Shown: piece after piece, positions 9,482 through 18,778 of the stretch
How positions within the stretch are numbered: the first letter of the stretch is position 1
Layout of the letters: each line of letters begins with the position of its first letter
NCBI RefSeq assembly: GCF_000931465.1
Contig: NZ_CP010892.1
Location: forward strand, 4,611,388-4,675,387
DNA: 64,000 bases
Source of the DNA: Pseudomonas sp. MRSN 12121
Lineage (GTDB): Bacteria; Pseudomonadota; Gammaproteobacteria; Pseudomonadales; Pseudomonadaceae
Direction: 5' to 3'
Position numbers and translations under genes: made by a program
Notes under the pieces: model-generated
Seen by the model: only the letters and a program-made list of their open reading frames with translations
What the model was told of the DNA's origin: nothing
Databases searched by the model: none

Positions 9482-10773
9482 GCCGCCTCAAGACCATCGC
9501 CGGCGCGAGCCTGATCGCCCTGAGCCTGGCCGTCACTGCCGGCGTCTGGCTCAGCTGGCAGCCGGCGATCCCGGCGCTGGACAACCACGACACGCAGTAC
9601 TTCAGCCACGCGCAGATCGCCAAGGGCGAGCAACTGGCGGCGCTGGGCGACTGCGCGGTCTGCCACACCGCGCCGGGCGGGGTACGCAATGCCGGTGGGC
9701 TGGCCATGACCATCCCGTTCGGCACCCTGTACAGCAGCAACATCACCCCCGACCCGGACACCGGTATCGGCAACTGGTCCTATCCGGCCTTCGAGCGCGC
9801 GATGCGCCACGGCATCGACCGCAACGGCCGCTACCTGTACCCGGCCTTTCCCTACACCGCCTTTACCCGCACCCGCGACGAAGACCTCAAGGCGCTCTAC
9901 GCCTACCTGATGAGCCAGCCCGCAGTCCGGCACCAGCCGCCGCAAACCGCGCTGCATTTCCCCTTCAATATCCGCCCGGGCATCCTCTTGTGGAACTGGC
10001 TCTACCTGAAACCCGGCGCCTACGCCGACAACCCCGAACGCAGCGCCCAGTGGAACCGCGGCGCCTACCTGAGCGAAGGCCTGGGCCATTGCAGCGCGTG
10101 CCACTCGCCCCGCGACCTGCTGTTCGGCGAGCGCGGCGGTAGCCGCCACCTGAGCGGCGGCGTCGCCGAAGACTGGAGCGCCCACGCCCTGGCTGGCGGT
10201 AACGCGCCGCTGGCCTGGACCGAGGACGACCTGCTGGACTTCCTGCGCCGCGGCTACAGCCCGCGCCACGGCGTCGCCGCCGGGCCCATGGCGCCAGTGA
10301 TCCACCAGGGCCTGGGGCAACTGCCGGACGCCGACCTGCAGGCCATCGCCCACTACCTGTCCAGCCTGCAGCCCGCCAGTGCCGAACAACCCAGCGCCGT
10401 CGCCCTGAACCGAGAGGCCGAACAACGCACCGAACCCCTGGCCTCCCCCGGCGCCCGCCTGTTCTCCGGCGCCTGCATGGCCTGCCACGCCCAGGAAAAA
10501 GGCCCGGCCCTGACCGGCGTGCGGCCCTCCCTGGCCCTCAACAGCAACCTCTACGCCGCCAGCCCCGACAACCTCATCCGCGTGATACTCGAAGGCATCG
10601 CCCAACCGGCCAGCCCGGAACTGGGCTACATGCCGGCGTTCCGCCACAGCCTCAATGACCAGCAGATCGCCGACCTGCTGACCTTCCTGCGCCAGGACCT
10701 GGCGGGCCAGGCGCCGTGGAAGGCACTGAAACAAAGGGTAGGCGAGATACGCGCGACCCTGCCTGCCGGCTGA
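9478..10773 (+). CDS. Triheme cytochrome c subunit of the molybdenum hydroxylase
   Basis: A 431-residue protein with one N-terminal membrane anchor/signal (about residues 7-27) and three c-type heme sites: CAVCH at 59-63, CSACH at 205-209 and CMACH at 333-337. This is the cytochrome subunit of membrane-bound alcohol, aldehyde and nicotinate dehydrogenases, which passes electrons to the quinone pool or a terminal oxidase. Its ATG overlaps the stop of the Moco subunit. In P. putida nicotinate dehydrogenase the equivalent heme domain is fused to the large subunit; here it is separate. A strong hairpin follows 22 bp after the stop. Confidence 0.9.
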   Translation: MSRLKTIAGASLIALSLAVTAGVWLSWQPAIPALDNHDTQYFSHAQIAKGEQLAALGDCAVCHTAPGGVRNAGGLAMTIPFGTLYSSNITPDPDTGIGNWSYPAFERAMRHGIDRNGRYLYPAFPYTAFTRTRDEDLKALYAYLMSQPAVRHQPPQTALHFPFNIRPGILLWNWLYLKPGAYADNPERSAQWNRGAYLSEGLGHCSACHSPRDLLFGERGGSRHLSGGVAEDWSAHALAGGNAPLAWTEDDLLDFLRRGYSPRHGVAAGPMAPVIHQGLGQLPDADLQAIAHYLSSLQPASAEQPSAVALNREAEQRTEPLASPGARLFSGACMACHAQEKGPALTGVRPSLALNSNLYAASPDNLIRVILEGIAQPASPELGYMPAFRHSLNDQQIADLLTFLRQDLAGQAPWKALKQRVGEIRATLPAG

Positions 10774-10794
10774 GCCGTTACTCCCCGCCATGAA

Positions 10795-10818
10795 AAAGCC
10801 CCGCCTGAGCGGGGCTTT
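10795..10818. terminator. Bidirectional terminator hairpin
   Basis: A perfect 10 bp stem AAAGCCCCGC/GCGGGGCTTT with loop CTGA lies between the convergent cytochrome and immunity genes. A- and T-rich ends on both sides suit both directions. Confidence 0.8.
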
Positions 10819-10853
10819 CATCATTGCCGCATGCAGTTCGACAAACCGAGGCA

Positions 10854-11108
10854 TCACACCTTGAAGCCCGGCAAGCCATTCGCAGCTCGCCACGCCTTCA
10901 CAACTCGCGTGATGTCTTCAGCTGTTCCCTTTGAACCGTCCTCTGGGTAGTAAATCAAATCGGTGCCGTCTGGATGACCGGTAATCTCGCAGAACTCCTC
11001 TAGAAGATCGTCAAGCACATCGTCGGTTGCGGTCTTGTTAGCGGCTAGCAGTTCTTTCAGATAGTTGACAAATTCGCCTTCGGTAAAATCTGTGATCTTG
11101 TTGTTCAT
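10854..11108 (-). CDS. Colicin E-type DNase immunity protein (Im2/Im9-like)
   Basis: An 84-residue acidic protein. The Im-family core is plain: TEGEFVNYLKELL in helix 1, ITGHPDGTDLIYYPEDG covering the helix III Y-Y loop that grips the DNase exosite, and WRAANGLPGF at the C-terminus. Im proteins bind the HNH DNase domain next to its active site and block DNA access. The gene starts only 9 bp after the DNase effector gene, so the two are co-transcribed and the specificity pair can be assigned. AT content is above that of its neighbours. Confidence 0.93.
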   Translation of the reverse strand: MNNKITDFTEGEFVNYLKELLAANKTATDDVLDDLLEEFCEITGHPDGTDLIYYPEDGSKGTAEDITRVVKAWRAANGLPGFKV

Positions 11109-11117
11109 TGATAAGCG

Positions 11118-12404
11118 TCATCCTTTTCGGTGAATGTCGATGTGATGTTTCGGTGTAACGACGCTCAGGTTGTCGACATCATAGAGGCTTCCACCCTGGG
11201 CAATATGATCAAGGTGGTGCAGTTCAAATGATCCGCGCTTCCCGGCCCTGTCCCTGTAACGTGCCTTTGGAGCATTGCCCCCTCGCATCCGGTCGCTATT
11301 GTTGTCTGTGAACTGCCCTGCAAACTCAGGACAATTGGCAATCGCTTTCCACAGGGCTCGCCTGAAGCTATTGAAGCTGCCGAAACTTTTTCCGCGTAGT
11401 TGCGTGGCAATCACTGCAGGTATAGGTACCCCCAACCCAATACCGGCCCCGGCAAGCCAAATACCCATGACATTTTTACCCTCGCCAGTCACCACGCCCG
11501 GATTGAATCGGACACTCATCACAATATAGAGCGGCCGTACTCCCGAGCCAGGTGGGAACACCAGAATGAAGTCCTGGTACTGCGGCGGATAGAGCGGATT
11601 GACGATGAGGTTATCCGCCTGCTCGGTCGGCGGATAAATCCAGATGGGGGGCGCTTGCGGTGCGGCTTCCAACGGCGGGATACCCGAGGTGCTGGAGGGG
11701 TCGACCGCTGGCGTCCAGATCAGGGTGATGCCATCGCCAAGGTCGGCCACCTGCTGCTGGTCCCGAAGCTGAAACCGGACCACCGGGATCATTTCCCAAT
11801 CGCGGCGCTTCTCGGTGTTATACCCATAGCCCTTGAGCGTGCCATCGACTTGCTCTTCGATATGCAGGCGAACCCGGCTGCGGCCTGCTTTGAGCGACTT
11901 GAGCTGTTCCTCCGTATACAGGGCGCTATCACCCAGGCTCGACGGTGCGAGCATGGCGATAACACCGAGCAGTCCTCCCGCCACCGCACCAGAAGCCAAG
12001 GCACCGCTGGTGCCACCCACAGCCGTGCCACAAAGCCCACCGCACACCCCACCCGCAGGCACCAGCGCATTGGCGCCAAGCATCAGTCCACCTAGCGCCG
12101 CAGGCACATTTCCACTGATCCTTCCAAGCCTGAGGTTTCCCGCCGCATCGGTTTCACGTCCCCCCAACAACGCCAACTCGCCGTACTCCTTGACGGCCTC
12201 CGTGGGGATGAAAGAACAGGCGTAGTTGATCACCCCATCAGCCAGCTTGCAGGGCTTGGTAAAGGTGCATCCCACCGTCGATGGTTGCGTTTCCACTTTC
12301 GCCGGCAGGTCCTGGTACTCAGCCCAGCGCCGGGCCCCCAGATCGACCGGTTCGATACCCTTGTTGCGATAGCCCTTCGGGCTATTGGCGATGTAGCCAC
12401 TCAT
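11118..12404 (-). CDS. S-type pyocin-domain effector with C-terminal colicin E9-like HNH DNase
   Basis: 428 residues from the ATG at 12404, chosen because GGGGAG lies 8 bases upstream and because the paralogue at 43614 begins with the same MSGY...PKGYRNKG. Domains in order: a conserved N-terminal module with two Cys (about 1-75), an Ala/Gly-rich hydrophobic stretch (about 95-150), a pyocin-S-type domain (about 155-310; the phrase WTPAVDP recurs in the paralogue), a linker, and a DNase (about 340-428). The HNH motif is HH at 396-397, Asn412, and His at 421 and 425, nearly matching colicin E9. There is no receptor-binding domain and no PAAR domain, so the delivery route is unclear. The matching immunity gene follows after 9 bp. 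Confidence 0.88.
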   Translation of the reverse strand: MSGYIANSPKGYRNKGIEPVDLGARRWAEYQDLPAKVETQPSTVGCTFTKPCKLADGVINYACSFIPTEAVKEYGELALLGGRETDAAGNLRLGRISGNVPAALGGLMLGANALVPAGGVCGGLCGTAVGGTSGALASGAVAGGLLGVIAMLAPSSLGDSALYTEEQLKSLKAGRSRVRLHIEEQVDGTLKGYGYNTEKRRDWEMIPVVRFQLRDQQQVADLGDGITLIWTPAVDPSSTSGIPPLEAAPQAPPIWIYPPTEQADNLIVNPLYPPQYQDFILVFPPGSGVRPLYIVMSVRFNPGVVTGEGKNVMGIWLAGAGIGLGVPIPAVIATQLRGKSFGSFNSFRRALWKAIANCPEFAGQFTDNNSDRMRGGNAPKARYRDRAGKRGSFELHHLDHIAQGGSLYDVDNLSVVTPKHHIDIHRKG

Positions 12405-12429
12405 CCATGTTGCTCCCCATTCCCCCAAG

Positions 12430-12461
12430 AAAACCTCGCACCGGTCATTCCGGGTGCGAGG
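12430..12461 (-). terminator. Hairpin plus T-run between the chemoreceptor gene and the DNase effector
   Basis: A perfect 9 bp stem CCTCGCACC/GGTGCGAGG (12434-12442 with 12453-12461) is followed on the minus strand by TTTTCTT. It should end the chemoreceptor transcript, yet it sits only about 30 bp before the effector start codon, so it may also act within the effector leader. Confidence 0.7.
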
Positions 12462-12623
12462 CGTCCTAACTTGGCGAATCGGGTGGTGCCTGGAAACGTG
12501 GAGAACTCTGAGATTGACGTGGACCGGTCTGAATGACCCGTAGTCCGGATTCCGGTCAGGGCTTGCGAACCAGCAGCAGTGATGGCACCCGCTGCTTATT
12601 GGCCAACAGGCGCCACTCCCCCG

Positions 12624-14117
12624 TTACTTATGAAACGTCTGCCCCAACGCTTCCAGGCGGATCGCGATCGGCGGCAGGCGCTGGCTGCTCAGGGCCAGGC
12701 TGCCCATGTCGTCCGCGGTGTTCTGGGCGATGGCCTGGACCGAGTGCAGGCGCTCGACGATGTCGAGGCTGGCGCTGGACTGTTCGCGGGTGGTGCTGAC
12801 GATGCGGCCGTTGAGCTGGTCGATGTGGGCGATATCGGCACCCGCCGCCTGGAACATGGCGGACGCCTGGCGGCTGTCCTCGACGCAGCGCTGGGCGCCT
12901 TCGCGGCTGTCGTGCATGGCTTCGGCGGCCTCACGGCTGCCCTGTTGCAGGGCTTCGATGATGGTGCGGATTTCTTGGGTCGACAGCGCGGTGCGCTGGG
13001 CCAGGTTGCGCACCTCGTCTGCGACCACGGCGAAGCCACGCCCCTGCTCGCCGGCACGGGCGGCCTCGATGGCGGCGTTGAGCGCCAGCAGGTTGGTCTG
13101 GGCGGCGATGCTGCCGATCACTTCCAGCACGTTGCCAATCTGCTCCGCCTGCCCCGCCAGGCGCTGCACGGTTTCGTCGGTGCCGTTGATCCGCGAGGCC
13201 AACTGGGTGATTTCCGCCTGGGCCCGGTCGACGCTCTGCTGGCCGCGGTTGATCTGCGCACTGGCCTGCCCGGCACGCTCGACCGCCTGTTCGACGTGCT
13301 GGGCGATGTCGCCCATGGCATCGCCCATGCGTTGCATGGAGCCGGTCATCTGGGTGATTTCCGTGAGCTGGTGCTGGGCGCCCTGTTCCAGGCTCTGACT
13401 GGTCTTCGCCAGGTCCTGGCCCAGTTCGCGCAAGCCATGGGTGTCGCGCACCACGCCATCGACCAGCGCGGTGATCTGCCCCATGAAGCGATCGAAGCGC
13501 TGGGCCAGCGGCACATGCGCCTGGCGTTCATCCTGGCCGGCCTCGACGGTCAGCTCGGAGGCGGCGGCGAGCATCTTGTCCAGCATGTCCTGGCTCTCTA
13601 CCGCGTCGGCGTGGCTGTGCAGCGCCAGGTACAGCAGGATCACCGTCTCCACCACCACATAGAGCGCGTGCACCGCCACCATGCCGAAGCCGCCATGATG
13701 GGCCATCACATAGACCGGGAACCCCTGGTGCTGCAGCACATGGAACACCACGTGATGCAGGGCGATGGTCACCGCCGCCAGCAGGATCGGCAACCAGTCG
13801 CGGTAGAAGGTCAGCACCGCCAGCAGCACGAAGATGCCGAAGTGCGTTTCGATCAGGCCCCTGGCCTGGTTGATGTGTAGCGCGGCCAGCAGCATGAAGC
13901 CGATGGCGATGCCGCAGCGCATCAGGCGTGTACCGCTGATGACGCGGTACAGCAGGCTAAGGACCAGGGTCGTGCCACCGCCCACCAGCAGCGCCTGGGT
14001 GAAGGTGTCGTGCCAGAACGCCAGGCCCAGCGCAACGACGAACATCAACCAGATCAGGCCCATCATGATGCGGTCGGCTTTGCGGTAGTGCTCGAGAAAA
14101 CGCGGTGGGAAAGCCAT
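12624..14117 (-). CDS. Methyl-accepting chemotaxis protein with multi-pass membrane sensor
   Basis: 497 residues. The N-terminal ~190 residues hold about six hydrophobic segments with hardly any periplasmic loop, a histidine-rich segment (LHHVVFHVLQHQ) and no classical ligand domain. Sensing is therefore likely within or at the membrane (redox, energy or a membrane-soluble cue). The C-terminal signalling domain has the invariant hairpin tip IGSIAAQTNLLALNAAIEAARAGE followed by GFAVVADEVR, which contacts CheA and CheW. It has its own transcript: 219 bp separate it from the effector downstream. Confidence 0.9.
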   Translation of the reverse strand: MAFPPRFLEHYRKADRIMMGLIWLMFVVALGLAFWHDTFTQALLVGGGTTLVLSLLYRVISGTRLMRCGIAIGFMLLAALHINQARGLIETHFGIFVLLAVLTFYRDWLPILLAAVTIALHHVVFHVLQHQGFPVYVMAHHGGFGMVAVHALYVVVETVILLYLALHSHADAVESQDMLDKMLAAASELTVEAGQDERQAHVPLAQRFDRFMGQITALVDGVVRDTHGLRELGQDLAKTSQSLEQGAQHQLTEITQMTGSMQRMGDAMGDIAQHVEQAVERAGQASAQINRGQQSVDRAQAEITQLASRINGTDETVQRLAGQAEQIGNVLEVIGSIAAQTNLLALNAAIEAARAGEQGRGFAVVADEVRNLAQRTALSTQEIRTIIEALQQGSREAAEAMHDSREGAQRCVEDSRQASAMFQAAGADIAHIDQLNGRIVSTTREQSSASLDIVERLHSVQAIAQNTADDMGSLALSSQRLPPIAIRLEALGQTFHK

Positions 14118-14406
14118 GCACTCTTACTCCATGTACGTGAGCGGGAAGAAACGGCAGAGGGCGACGCGGAATGAGGACTGCGGCGAGCGGCTCAGTCAGC
14201 AACGATAGTGGCAAATAGCCAAGTTCGCCTTGGCGCTATCGACAGGGCTCGGGTTTTCTTGACGCCCCACGGCGGGGAGTCGGGCTACGGAGGGGCAAAG
14301 TCGGGAGATTGGCAGGAATGCCATGGAGTATGGAACCACGGTGGCAGCGCGAAGCCGACCGCCGACACGCCGCCCGGCAAGGCGACGCGCGGCGGTCCGC
14401 AAGGGC

Positions 14407-16542
14407 TCAGAAGGTCACGCTGGCACTCAACCGCGCCGTGCGCGGCTCGCCGACGTTGACCTGCAACTGGCTGCCGGTGGACGACGGGTAGTACTGCTTG
14501 TCGAACAGGTTGTCGACGTTGAATTGCAGGCTGGTTTTATAGCCGAACAGCGGCGATTCCCAGCGCACGAAGGCGTCGGCCACGGTGTAGCTGCTGAGCC
14601 AGAAATCGTTGGCGTTGTTGGCCGCGCGCTCGCCGACATAACGCGCCCCGCCGCCGGCATGCCAGGCGCCAAACTCCGCGGGGACGTTCAGGTGATGGCT
14701 GAGGTACAGGCTGGCGGTGTGCTTCGGCGCGTTGGCCAGGCGATGGCCTTCGTTGCTCGGGTCGTCGAGGATTTCCGTGTGGTTGTAGGCGTAGGTGCCG
14801 ATCAGGTCCCAGCGTTCGGCGATGCGCCCGGTGACGTCCAGTTCCACGCCCTGGGAACCGACCTTGCCGGCGGCTTCCGAGAGGCTCACGCCGTTGACCG
14901 TGGTGGTGGTCACCACGTTCTTCTTCTCGATGTCGTACAGCGCCAGGTTGATGTTCAGCCCCGGCAGCGGATCGTACTTGGCGCCGACCTCGTAGCTGCG
15001 GCCCTCCTCCGGATCGAAGGTCTTGCCTGTGTCGTCGACATCGGTGTTGGGCTTGAACGAGCGGCTGTAGTTGCCGTACAGCGACAGGCCGTCGGTGGCC
15101 TGGAACACCAGGCCGAGGAACGGCACGAAGGTGTCGCCGTTGCTGTCGCGGTTGACCGTGTAGCTCCTGCCCAGGCCCTGGTCGCTGTACTGGTCGTAAT
15201 GCTGCTGGCGGCCGCCGAAGACCAGGATCCACTGGTCGTCCAAGTGCCAGTTGTCCTTGAAGTACACCGAGCTCGAGGTCAGCTGGTTGCGCAGGTTGCT
15301 TTGCGTGGCGCTGACCAGGCTCGGCTCGGCCAGCTTGCCGTAGACCGGGTCGGTGATGTTGAAGCCGCCCTGGGCGGTGTTGCGGTAGGTCTTGCCGCGG
15401 TACTGGTCGGAGTGCTCGCTGTCGACGCCCACCAGCAGGTCATGGCGCTGGCCGAACAGCTCCTGCTGGCCGATGAAGTCCCAGCTGGCGTAGCGGGTTT
15501 CGTCGTCGTAGTGGGCGCCGTTGGCGGCGCGGCGCAGGATATTGCCGGTCAGGCTGTTGGGCTGGGCGATCGACAGGCTGTAGCGGTCGTTGTTCCAGCC
15601 GTAGGTGACGCGGGTTTTCCAGGCATCGCTCAATTGATACTCGAAGCGCGCGCTGGCCACTTCGCGGATGCCGGTGCTTTTCGCCCAGCGTTCGTCCAGG
15701 CGCTTGTCGTAGTCGATGTCCGCCGGGTGGCCGTTGGTGAACACCGTGCCGCGGTCGAAGGGGCTGGAATAGTCGTTGTATTCGTAGTTCAGGGTCAGGC
15801 TGGCGCGCTCGCCGGTCCAGGTCAGCGACGGCGCCACCAGGGTGTGCTCGTTGACCCCGTAGTTGCGCCAGTAGTCTTCATGGCCCCGCTCGGCGACCAG
15901 GCGGTAGGCCAGGCCGGTATCGCCCAGCGGCCCGGTGGTGTCCAGGGCCATGCTGCCGCCGCCTTCGCTGTAGGCCGAGCCGCTGAGCGTGGTGCTCCGG
16001 GTGTATTGCGGCTGCTTGCTGATGATGTTGATCAGGCCGCCGGGCTCCAGCGCGCCGTAGAGCATCGAGGCCGGGCCCTTGAGCACTTCCACCCGCTCGG
16101 TGGTGGCGCTGAAGTTGCGCCCCAGGTTGGAGCGCACGCCGTCGCGCAGGACCGAGCCGTCGTCGTTGGTGCCGAAACCGCGCTTGATCAGCGAGTCCCG
16201 CGAGCCGCCCAGGGTGTTGCCCTGGGTCACGCCGCTGACGAACTTCATGGCGTCCTGCAGCGAATGCACCTGGTAATCGGCCAGGGTCTGCGGGGTCACC
16301 ACATTGATCGATTGCGCCTCCTCCTTGATCGGCACGTCGCTCTTGCTCGCGGTGCTGGCTTGCGAGGTGGTGTAGCCCGTGTCCTGGCCGAGGCGGTCGG
16401 CCTGGATGTCGGTGGCCGGCAATTCCACTGTGTCCTGGGCCCACAACGGGCTGGCGACCAGGCAGCAGGACAACGGCGGCAACAGGTGTTTGAGCAGGGT
16501 CTTACGACGGGCACGCGCACAGGATGGCTTCAAGATGGGCAC
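14407..16542 (-). CDS. TonB-dependent siderophore receptor
   Basis: About 710 residues. A signal peptide ending in SPLWAQD is followed by a plug domain (SINVVTPQTL, VEVLKGPASMLYGALEPGG) and a 22-strand barrel ending in the terminal aromatic RLSASVTF needed for BamA insertion. It imports a ferric siderophore using TonB-ExbBD. The frame is open up to an ATG at 16578, but that ATG lies inside the Fur box, so I prefer the GTG at 16542. Neither start has a good Shine-Dalgarno. No siderophore biosynthesis genes are nearby, so the ligand is probably a foreign siderophore. Confidence 0.9.
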   Translation of the reverse strand: MPILKPSCARARRKTLLKHLLPPLSCCLVASPLWAQDTVELPATDIQADRLGQDTGYTTSQASTASKSDVPIKEEAQSINVVTPQTLADYQVHSLQDAMKFVSGVTQGNTLGGSRDSLIKRGFGTNDDGSVLRDGVRSNLGRNFSATTERVEVLKGPASMLYGALEPGGLINIISKQPQYTRSTTLSGSAYSEGGGSMALDTTGPLGDTGLAYRLVAERGHEDYWRNYGVNEHTLVAPSLTWTGERASLTLNYEYNDYSSPFDRGTVFTNGHPADIDYDKRLDERWAKSTGIREVASARFEYQLSDAWKTRVTYGWNNDRYSLSIAQPNSLTGNILRRAANGAHYDDETRYASWDFIGQQELFGQRHDLLVGVDSEHSDQYRGKTYRNTAQGGFNITDPVYGKLAEPSLVSATQSNLRNQLTSSSVYFKDNWHLDDQWILVFGGRQQHYDQYSDQGLGRSYTVNRDSNGDTFVPFLGLVFQATDGLSLYGNYSRSFKPNTDVDDTGKTFDPEEGRSYEVGAKYDPLPGLNINLALYDIEKKNVVTTTTVNGVSLSEAAGKVGSQGVELDVTGRIAERWDLIGTYAYNHTEILDDPSNEGHRLANAPKHTASLYLSHHLNVPAEFGAWHAGGGARYVGERAANNANDFWLSSYTVADAFVRWESPLFGYKTSLQFNVDNLFDKQYYPSSTGSQLQVNVGEPRTARLSASVTF

Positions 16543-16562
16543 TCGAGGGAGGGGGATATTAA

Positions 16563-16577
16563 TGACAATGATTATCA
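16563..16577 (-). promoter_or_regulatory. Fur box at the siderophore receptor promoter
   Basis: TGACAATGATTATCA on the plus strand matches the 7-1-7 Fur consensus TGATAATNATTATCA at 14 of 15 bases and sits in a longer AT-rich dyad (16561-16579). It is just upstream of the likely receptor start, so iron-replete Fur would repress the receptor. Confidence 0.9.
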
Positions 16578-16762
16578 TTGTAATGAGCGCATGATTCTCA
16601 GTAAATCCCCGCTGCCGCGCCTGCCGGGAATTTTTTGCGCCCGCCCTGGCGCCGATTGCCGGCAGCCTGGCGCGATCCGAATGCCGGCCGGTGCCGCCGA
16701 CTCCCTATACTCGACCGTGCACATTCACTCCCCGCCCTTCTCCGCCAGGCGACAGACCTTCG

Positions 16763-17773
16763 ATGACCCGCAACCAGGCTTTTCCCCTAGACGCCGGCTG
16801 GCGCCTGATCCTCAAGGACCTGGGCGTACAGCCCGCCCGCGTGCTGCGCCGTGCCGGCCTGCCGGAAGACCTGCTGTCCCGCCCCGGGCAGAGCCTGGCC
16901 ACGTCAGACTATCTGCGCTTCTGGCAGAGCCTGGAGGACGAAGCCGCCGACCCGCTGTTCGCGCTGCGGATCGTCGAATCGATCACGGCGGAATCCTTCG
17001 ACCCGCCGATCTTCGCCGCGCTGTGCAGTGCCAACCTGATGCAGGCCGTGCAACGCCTGGCCAAGTACAAACAGTTGGTGGCACCGATGAGCCTGGAGAT
17101 CGCGGTCGCCGGCAATGGCGACCTGAGCCTGACGCCCCGCTGGCTGCAAGCGCCAAGCGGCGTGCCCGGGTCGTTGCAGGCCGCGGAGATCGCGCTGTTT
17201 GTCCGGCTGGTGCGCCTGGCGACCCGCGAACCGGTGAACGCCATCGGCGCGACGCTGCCGGTGCTCCCCGCCGCCGCCCTTGCCCGGCCCTATGAAAACT
17301 TCTTCGGCGTGCCCGTGCGGCAAGGGCCGAACCCGAGCGTCAGCTTCGCCGCGGCGGATGCGCTGCGCCCCTTCCTGACCCTCAATGAAGGTATGTGGCG
17401 GGTCTTCGAGCCCGACCTGCGCCGGCGCCTGAGCGAACTCGACGCCACCGCGACCACCGCCGAACGAGTCCGCGCGCTGCTGCTGGAATTGCTGCCGAGC
17501 AATGCCGCCAGCATCGAGGGCGTCGCCGCCCGCCTGGGCATGAGCAAGCGCACGCTGCAACGGCGCCTGGAGGAAGAAGGCGCGCCCTTTCGCGCGCTGG
17601 TCAACGGCACCCGGGAAAGCCTGGCCCGCCACTACCTGGAAAACACTGCGCTGTCCGGCGGCGAAATCGCCTTTCTGCTGGGCTTCGAAGACCCCAACTC
17701 GTTCTACCGCGCCTTCCTCGACTGGACCGGCCAGACTCCCGAGCGCCTGCGTCACGCCCAACGCCTGAACTGA
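16763..17773 (+). CDS. AraC family regulator with arabinose-binding-like N-terminal domain (OruR/ArgR group)
   Basis: 336 residues from ATG 16763. The N-terminal ~200 residues match the AraC_N domain of OruR/VirS-like regulators (LKDLGVQPARVLRRAGLP; LRFWQSLE). The C-terminal HTH_18 reads VAARLGMSKRTLQRRLEEEG and GGEIAFLLGFEDPNSFYRAFLDWTGQTPERLR. The SDR gene follows 156 bp downstream on the same strand, a common regulator-target pairing for this subfamily, though a separate promoter is possible. Confidence 0.87.
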   Translation: MTRNQAFPLDAGWRLILKDLGVQPARVLRRAGLPEDLLSRPGQSLATSDYLRFWQSLEDEAADPLFALRIVESITAESFDPPIFAALCSANLMQAVQRLAKYKQLVAPMSLEIAVAGNGDLSLTPRWLQAPSGVPGSLQAAEIALFVRLVRLATREPVNAIGATLPVLPAAALARPYENFFGVPVRQGPNPSVSFAAADALRPFLTLNEGMWRVFEPDLRRRLSELDATATTAERVRALLLELLPSNAASIEGVAARLGMSKRTLQRRLEEEGAPFRALVNGTRESLARHYLENTALSGGEIAFLLGFEDPNSFYRAFLDWTGQTPERLRHAQRLN

Positions 17774-17929
17774 AGCTGGCGCCGGCAGCCCATCGCTCGC
17801 CCTGGCGCCGTTTGCAAGCGCAATGGCGCCCATCGCCAGGGTGCTGGCGCGCTCATCCCCCTAAAGTCGCCCTGCAGACGGCGGCCGCCACGGCCCGCCG
17901 ATCACTTCTCGAGCAAAGGATCGACCACC

Positions 17930-18769
17930 ATGAGTTGCAAAGTTGCCCTGGTCACAGGCGCCTCCTCCGGCATTGGCGAAGCCACGGCCCTCACCCTGAA
18001 AAAACTCGGCTATACGGTGTATGCCGCCGCCCGCCGGACCGAGCGCATGCGCCACCTGCTCGCCGCCGGCATCCAGGTACTGCCCCTGGACGTGACCGAC
18101 GAGGCCTCGATGCAGGCCTGCGTGCAGGACATTCTCGAGCGTTCGGGGCGCCTCGATGTGCTAGTCAACAACGCCGGCTACGGCTCCTACGGCGCGGTGG
18201 AGGATGTGCCGAGCGCGGAAGCCCGGGCCCAGTTCGAGGTCAATGTGTTCGGCGCCACGCGGCTGATCCAGTTGGTGCTGCCGCAGATGCGCGCGCAGCG
18301 CTCGGGAACCATCGTCAATGTCACCTCGATGGGCGGCAAGATATACACGCCGCTGGGCGCCTGGTACCACGGCACCAAGTTCGCCCTGGAGGCCATCAGC
18401 GATTGCCTGCGCCTGGAGGTCCAGCCTTTCGGCATCGATGTTGTGGTGATCGAGCCGGGCGGCATCAAGACCGAATGGGCCGGTATTGCCGCCGAAAAGC
18501 TGCTCGCCACCTCCATCAGCGGGCCCTATGCCCACCAGGCCCGGGCCATCGTCCAGACCATGGTCGATGAGAGCAGCCGCAAGTGGTATTCCCCGCCACA
18601 ACTGATTGCCGACACCATCGCCAAGGCAGTAACGGCCCGGCGCCCCAAGACCCGCTATGCCGTCGGCTTCGCGGCCAGGCCGCTGCTGTTGCTGCGCCGG
18701 CTGTTGTCGGACCGCGGCTTCGACCGCCTCATGCGCCTGGCCACCGGGATCTCCCGCCAGCCCCGCTGA
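17930..18769 (+). CDS. Short-chain dehydrogenase/reductase
   Basis: A 279-residue classical SDR. The cofactor motif TGASSGIG is at 10-17, NNAG at about 81, the catalytic Ser in VTSMGG and the YxxxK motif in WYHGTKFA. R39/R40 after the second strand suggest NADP preference. AAAGGATCGACC precedes the ATG. The C-terminal extension (about 240-279) is basic and partly hydrophobic, as in the group of SDRs often annotated as retinol or ketoreductase-like. The substrate is unknown. It is probably controlled by the AraC regulator upstream. Confidence 0.87.
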   Translation: MSCKVALVTGASSGIGEATALTLKKLGYTVYAAARRTERMRHLLAAGIQVLPLDVTDEASMQACVQDILERSGRLDVLVNNAGYGSYGAVEDVPSAEARAQFEVNVFGATRLIQLVLPQMRAQRSGTIVNVTSMGGKIYTPLGAWYHGTKFALEAISDCLRLEVQPFGIDVVVIEPGGIKTEWAGIAAEKLLATSISGPYAHQARAIVQTMVDESSRKWYSPPQLIADTIAKAVTARRPKTRYAVGFAARPLLLLRRLLSDRGFDRLMRLATGISRQPR

Positions 18770-18778
18770 GCCGGTCTT

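Noticed and set aside
12462..12623. SOS (LexA) box for the DNase effector
   Set aside because: No CTGT-N8-ACAG sequence found upstream of either effector.
14323..17295. Long open frame on the plus strand across the TonB receptor
   Set aside because: It is the antisense shadow of the receptor created by high GC; the receptor has full family motifs on the minus strand.
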